Source: a virus
Virus record (IMG/VR): IMGVR_UViG_3300031885_000015
Coordinates: 1 to 60,447 of that record
DNA: 60,447 bases
Direction: 5' to 3' (one strand)
Numbering within the stretch: the stretch's first letter is position 1; the number at the start of each line of letters is the position of its first letter. The position numbers were made by a program, and so were the translations under genes. Shown one piece after another: positions 57,167 through 60,447 of the stretch. The notes under the pieces were generated by a model, which saw nothing but the letters and a program-made list of their open reading frames with translations, was not told the DNA's origin and did not search any database.

Positions 57167-58637
57167 GTTCTACACCTCCACTAAACAGCCTACCATCACC
57201 TACTGGTTTCTTCTCAGCTGCTGCGGCTGTAGCTGCAGCTGCCTCTGCTTCTGCGGCTGGATCGACATCACCAGTACCAGCTGGATCTGCAGTACCAGAA
57301 GAGGCCGCAGCTGCGTCCAAACCCGGGGCCTTCCGGGGCAAACTGGCAGTTTCTCTCAGATGATCTTCCAAGTTACGATCTGAGGACAATTGGAAGCCAG
57401 CTCCAGACATCGCCTGGATTAGTCTAGCTAGCTCTGTGAGACTCGGGGTCTCTACCTCTCCATGAATGAGCTTAGGTATCTTCCCTAAGCCCGGAAATGC
57501 CCCCCTATTCAGCTCGAACAAGCGAGGAATTCCATATCGATTAAACACGTCCGTTATGGAGTCTAGCCAAGCTTCGAGGGCTGCTGCAAATATGCTCTTC
57601 TTCACATCTGCTAGCGCGAAGCTACCTACTTTATCAGCCCCCAGGAGAACCATATCCGCTAGCATCGTGACAGCGATCCGTTGGTCGTATCTGTTTAGAA
57701 CTGCGCTAGTGTCGAACTGCCGCTGACTACCTGTGCTGAGGAGCACTAGCTCCCACCCGAAGGGAAGAACCACACCCTCGTTATGATCCCTACGAATATT
57801 ACGAACTAGCCTCTCAGCTCTGCTTCGAATAGCGACAGCATCCACATCATGCTCATTCCAGATATCGACACCCTCGGGTGGCTTCAAAACCGGCAAACCT
57901 GCCAGATCCCGCTCGATCCCGATACCTTCCAAGATCTCAATACGCGTCTTGAAGAACCACGGACGATAGGCATTTCGGAGGGCTGAATATCCCTCTGGGT
58001 TGTTACGCGTAACTTTGGTACGAAACATCAGGGACTTATCTATAGGGATCAGAACCCGCCGATAGTTCGGAGGGGCCTCTTGATAGGCTCCTGCTATCCC
58101 ACCGTCGTCATCGAATTTCCACTCTGCCAAGGTCTCCTGAGCGCGACCTGGCAGTCTCCTCCACCCGAACAAACCATCGTTGTGCTGACTTCTTCTATGT
58201 GGGTCTCTTGTGTCGCCCCCACGAATTTTGTACACTATCTCATGCCAAGCATGCCCAAAAGGTATCATAGTGAGAACTTCGGTGATGGTATCGGTCCAAG
58301 TAGTGCTCATATCCTCAAGGCAGGACTCGAGGAAGTCCTTTGCCTTAAGATCTACACTGCTCGATCCTTTTGCCTCGACCCTCCAAGAGGTCTTTCGTAT
58401 CAATTGCTCTACAGCAAACAGAACACCACCAATGGTGGGATCGTTCGATGACATCTCTTTGTAGATCTTGGCTGCCTGGGGCCATCGTAGGATCGGGAGG
58501 AACTCCTCATACACATATCCTCCGAACCTACTTAGGCCAGAGACACCAATCTCATCTAGCCTGACTCCCCCGCTGGCTGGACCAGCTATTTCGTCGGCTG
58601 CTTTCTCAGCTGCTTCGTACATTACTTCAGTCACCAC
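57156..58637 (-). CDS. portal protein (DUF935-like)
   Basis: A 493-residue portal: LRWPQAAKIYKEMSSNDPTIGGVLFAVEQLIRKTSWRVE and PFGHAWHEIVYKIR, GYSALRNAYRPWFFKTRI, GIPRLFELNRGAFPGLGKIPKLIHGEVE. The C-terminus is Ala/Gly-rich low complexity. Forms the dodecameric portal vertex. GTG 58637 or ATG 58622 as start. Confidence 0.88.
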   Translation of the reverse strand: MVTEVMYEAAEKAADEIAGPASGGVRLDEIGVSGLSRFGGYVYEEFLPILRWPQAAKIYKEMSSNDPTIGGVLFAVEQLIRKTSWRVEAKGSSSVDLKAKDFLESCLEDMSTTWTDTITEVLTMIPFGHAWHEIVYKIRGGDTRDPHRRSQHNDGLFGWRRLPGRAQETLAEWKFDDDGGIAGAYQEAPPNYRRVLIPIDKSLMFRTKVTRNNPEGYSALRNAYRPWFFKTRIEILEGIGIERDLAGLPVLKPPEGVDIWNEHDVDAVAIRSRAERLVRNIRRDHNEGVVLPFGWELVLLSTGSQRQFDTSAVLNRYDQRIAVTMLADMVLLGADKVGSFALADVKKSIFAAALEAWLDSITDVFNRYGIPRLFELNRGAFPGLGKIPKLIHGEVETPSLTELARLIQAMSGAGFQLSSDRNLEDHLRETASLPRKAPGLDAAAASSGTADPAGTGDVDPAAEAEAAAATAAAAEKKPVGDGRLFSGGVERAV

Positions 58638-58665
58638 CTACTGATACTTTCCGTGCCTGTAGCTC

Positions 58666-60120
58666 TTATAGGTACCAGCTGGCACCGGTAGTACCAGTGT
58701 TGGAACTATCGAAGCCAACTGCATCATCAGCACTACCTGTACCAAGCGAGCTCCAGTACGACCCTTCTCCCATGACCTCCACCGGTAGGGCACCTGGAAT
58801 GGCACTCTTACGTAGTACCGAAAATCCTCCGCTAAGGGCATCCACCTGGTCATCATGAGATCCTCCGGGAAATAGCTCCAGCTCATCTAGGAACTCCAGA
58901 TTCCAGGGCCCTTGGACAAGCTTGACCCGGCCATGCTCCGCAGCTGAGCTGACAGGGTTGGCACGGATCACCTTCGACCCAGTCGAGCGGCTACCTCGGA
59001 ACGCATACCCTTTTAGTACCTCTCTGGCATAGTGATCGATAGTGTTGATACCGCTCGAGCCAGGTTCCTGCTCCATCCAGATACTGGTACCGTAGCCGTC
59101 CAAAGACGCTGTAAGCTTAACCAACGTCTCTACCTCTAGAGGAGTAGCTCTGATCCGACGAACGTCATGTACGCAGTAGATCCCCTTTGCTTCACTGAGC
59201 AAGACCCCGACAGTGTAGTCAGGGTCGTGGCCTCTCTTTGGTTCGCTAGCTGCGAGGTCCCAGAATCTAACTCTCCGACCTCCGAGAGCCCGTGGAGCCT
59301 CTGGAATGATCTCGAACCATGACCTCCGAAATAGCAATCCATCATTGCGAACGTCCCAGTTTCCATCTCTGAGCTGAGCCCTAGTGATAATGTCTAGCTC
59401 AGCCAGGCTCGCCTCATATGTCTCTGCATCTAGGTAGGGATTGTCCTCCAGCTTCGCTGGGATAAAGATCCGTCCCCTTCCACGACCCTCCGTTATGAAG
59501 CGTCGCTTCACCCATTCATGGCCTATACCACCAGGGTTACTCGCAGCCCTCATCCGAAGTGGTACGTTGGCACCATAGAGCCTTCTAAGCCGGCTGAACA
59601 TGTACCTATATGCAGTCTCCTCGAACTGAGTTAGCTCATCGAAGCCTATGTACTGAAACTCTGCGCTTTGGTAGCGATACTTGTCTGGCTCATGCTCTAG
59701 ATAGCCAAAAGTCACAGTAGCCCCACTAGGGAATGTGTAAGTCTTACTCTTCTCATTCCAGTGGACTTCCTCGTGAGCACTCAGCCACTCTCTAGCACGG
59801 TCCATTAGGGCACCTGGCAAGGTTAGGTCCGAGAATGTACGTCTGAACAGGATCGCAGAGTATCCTGGAACATCCACGTACTGAAGTGCTCCCATAAGAA
59901 GAGCCTCACTCTTCCCGCCCCCTGCTGCTCCGCCATACATTGCTTCTTGTACTAGCAGTAGCAAGAAGGCAGCCTGCTTTGGAGTAGGCTCGTGCGAGGC
60001 ATACTTGGTCGCCCGAGGAGTAGTCGCGACTTGAAGAGCCAAGAGATCCTGCTTGCTGAGTCCCAGCAGGCCCTCCTCTAGAGTACTTTCTGAAGTACTT
60101 TCTGACTCTCGTAGACTCAC
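58666..60120 (-). CDS. terL: large terminase subunit (TerL)
   Basis: A 484-residue packaging motor. Walker A GGAAGGGKS (63-71), Walker B YIGFDE (about 155), coupling SNPGG, and an RNase H-like nuclease (VRFWDLAASEPK, later MEQEP and SHDDQVDALS). Cuts and pumps DNA into proheads. GTG start after GGGAGGATAAC. A SES repeat opens the protein. Confidence 0.93.
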   Translation of the reverse strand: MSLRESESTSESTLEEGLLGLSKQDLLALQVATTPRATKYASHEPTPKQAAFLLLLVQEAMYGGAAGGGKSEALLMGALQYVDVPGYSAILFRRTFSDLTLPGALMDRAREWLSAHEEVHWNEKSKTYTFPSGATVTFGYLEHEPDKYRYQSAEFQYIGFDELTQFEETAYRYMFSRLRRLYGANVPLRMRAASNPGGIGHEWVKRRFITEGRGRGRIFIPAKLEDNPYLDAETYEASLAELDIITRAQLRDGNWDVRNDGLLFRRSWFEIIPEAPRALGGRRVRFWDLAASEPKRGHDPDYTVGVLLSEAKGIYCVHDVRRIRATPLEVETLVKLTASLDGYGTSIWMEQEPGSSGINTIDHYAREVLKGYAFRGSRSTGSKVIRANPVSSAAEHGRVKLVQGPWNLEFLDELELFPGGSHDDQVDALSGGFSVLRKSAIPGALPVEVMGEGSYWSSLGTGSADDAVGFDSSNTGTTGASWYL

Positions 60121-60150
60121 GACTGTTATCCTCCCTTAGCAGCCAGGGTC

Positions 60151-60447
60151 CTACTCTGCACCGGAGGCACCGGAGGTACCAGATAAGAGAGCCCTAGGCT
60201 GAAGTCTTTCTCGAATAGGTAGGGGCACATCTATGGACGGCCCAGCAGAGCTGGTTAGGCCAGGCAAGGCCCCAGATCGCGCAAGTATCTCTATGATCTC
60301 CCGTATCCTAGCAGTGCTCTGAGCCTCTCCAGTGTTCACAGTAGTTATCTGGACTACCGCACCAGCAGCCAAACCTTCACTCCCAGCAGGCTTGTCTGGA
60401 GGTAGCCCCCAGCTTAGTCTCTCGAGTCTCGTGGCAGTCTCTAGCAT
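60151..60447 (-). CDS. terS: small terminase subunit (TerS), C-terminal part
   Basis: This is the 3' part of the gene that starts at 775. Its first 127 bases duplicate the left end of the window. The C-terminal segment is rich in Ala, Gly and Pro and ends GTSGASGAE, a low-complexity tail plausible for contact with TerL. It ends 31 bp before the TerL start. Confidence 0.65.
   Translation of the reverse strand: MLETATRLERLSWGLPPDKPAGSEGLAAGAVVQITTVNTGEAQSTARIREIIEILARSGALPGLTSSAGPSIDVPLPIRERLQPRALLSGTSGASGAE
60321..60447. repeat. terminal direct repeat, right copy (circular overlap)
   Basis: Exact second copy of bases 1-127. Removing it gives a circle of 60,320 bp. A true physical end of 127 bp cannot be excluded from sequence alone, but the length equals a standard assembler k-mer. 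Confidence 0.95.

Overview
This window is one complete, circularly closed genome of a tailed double-stranded DNA phage. The last 127 bases repeat the first 127 exactly, so the unique length is 60,320 bp and the small-terminase gene runs across the join. No integrase, excision module or immunity region is recognisable, so a lytic life style is the simplest reading. The tail module has a tape measure and no sheath protein, which fits a siphovirus-like particle. The host is probably an endospore-forming Bacillota (clostridial or related). Three things support this: a homologue of the sporulation protein YyaC, strong AAGGAGG ribosome binding sites with many GTG/TTG starts, and classical TTGACT-17-TATAAT promoters. 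The host assignment is inference.

Layout. About 0.8-12 kb is a regulatory and replication region. It holds three families of short repeats (1.5-2.9 kb), an almost guanine-free stretch, four genes for proteins built from repeated small helix-turn-helix units, Cys-rich miniproteins, a duplicated 35-residue membrane peptide and an origin-like array of inverted and direct repeats (6.77-7.06 kb). On the minus strand it also holds a primase-polymerase/SF3 helicase, an ATP-dependent DNA ligase and a ribbon-helix-helix protein. About 12-24.5 kb (+) is an accessory run of some 30 mostly small unknown genes with an HNH endonuclease, an RNase H, a lipoprotein, tRNA-Leu(UAA) and the YyaC homologue. About 24.5-41.4 kb (+) is the DNA metabolism operon: RuvC-like nuclease, SNF2-type helicase, RecB/Cas4-type nuclease, Sak4-like ATPase with a DUF669 partner, QueD, QueE, FolE2, a QueD-like protein, MazG, a dNMP kinase, a DpdA-like transglycosylase, a uracil-DNA glycosylase/DNA polymerase I fusion and a B12-dependent ribonucleotide reductase. 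About 60.3-41.5 kb (-), continuing across the join to 775, is the late operon: TerS, TerL, portal, protease, scaffold, decoration protein, capsid, connectors, tail tube, frameshifted chaperones, tape measure, baseplate/fibre proteins, holin and endolysin.

How the genes work together. FolE2, QueD and QueE make 7-carboxy-7-deazaguanine from GTP, and the DpdA-like enzyme probably exchanges guanine in phage DNA for a 7-deazaguanine. No QueC is present, so the final base may be CDG, 7-deazaguanine or a host-finished derivative; the QueD-like protein encoded beside the cassette is a candidate tailoring enzyme. The operon starts with a strong promoter and a structured leader of about 210 nt that looks like a compact cobalamin riboswitch. 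That would tie the B12-dependent reductase and the DNA modification genes to coenzyme supply.

Most interesting items: the leader RNA, the QueC-less deazaguanine cassette with its T-fold partner, a gene written with three cytosines in 285 nt beside iterons (possible R-loop origin), the YyaC homologue with altered aspartates, and a tape measure with about 400 residues of 11-residue tryptophan repeats.
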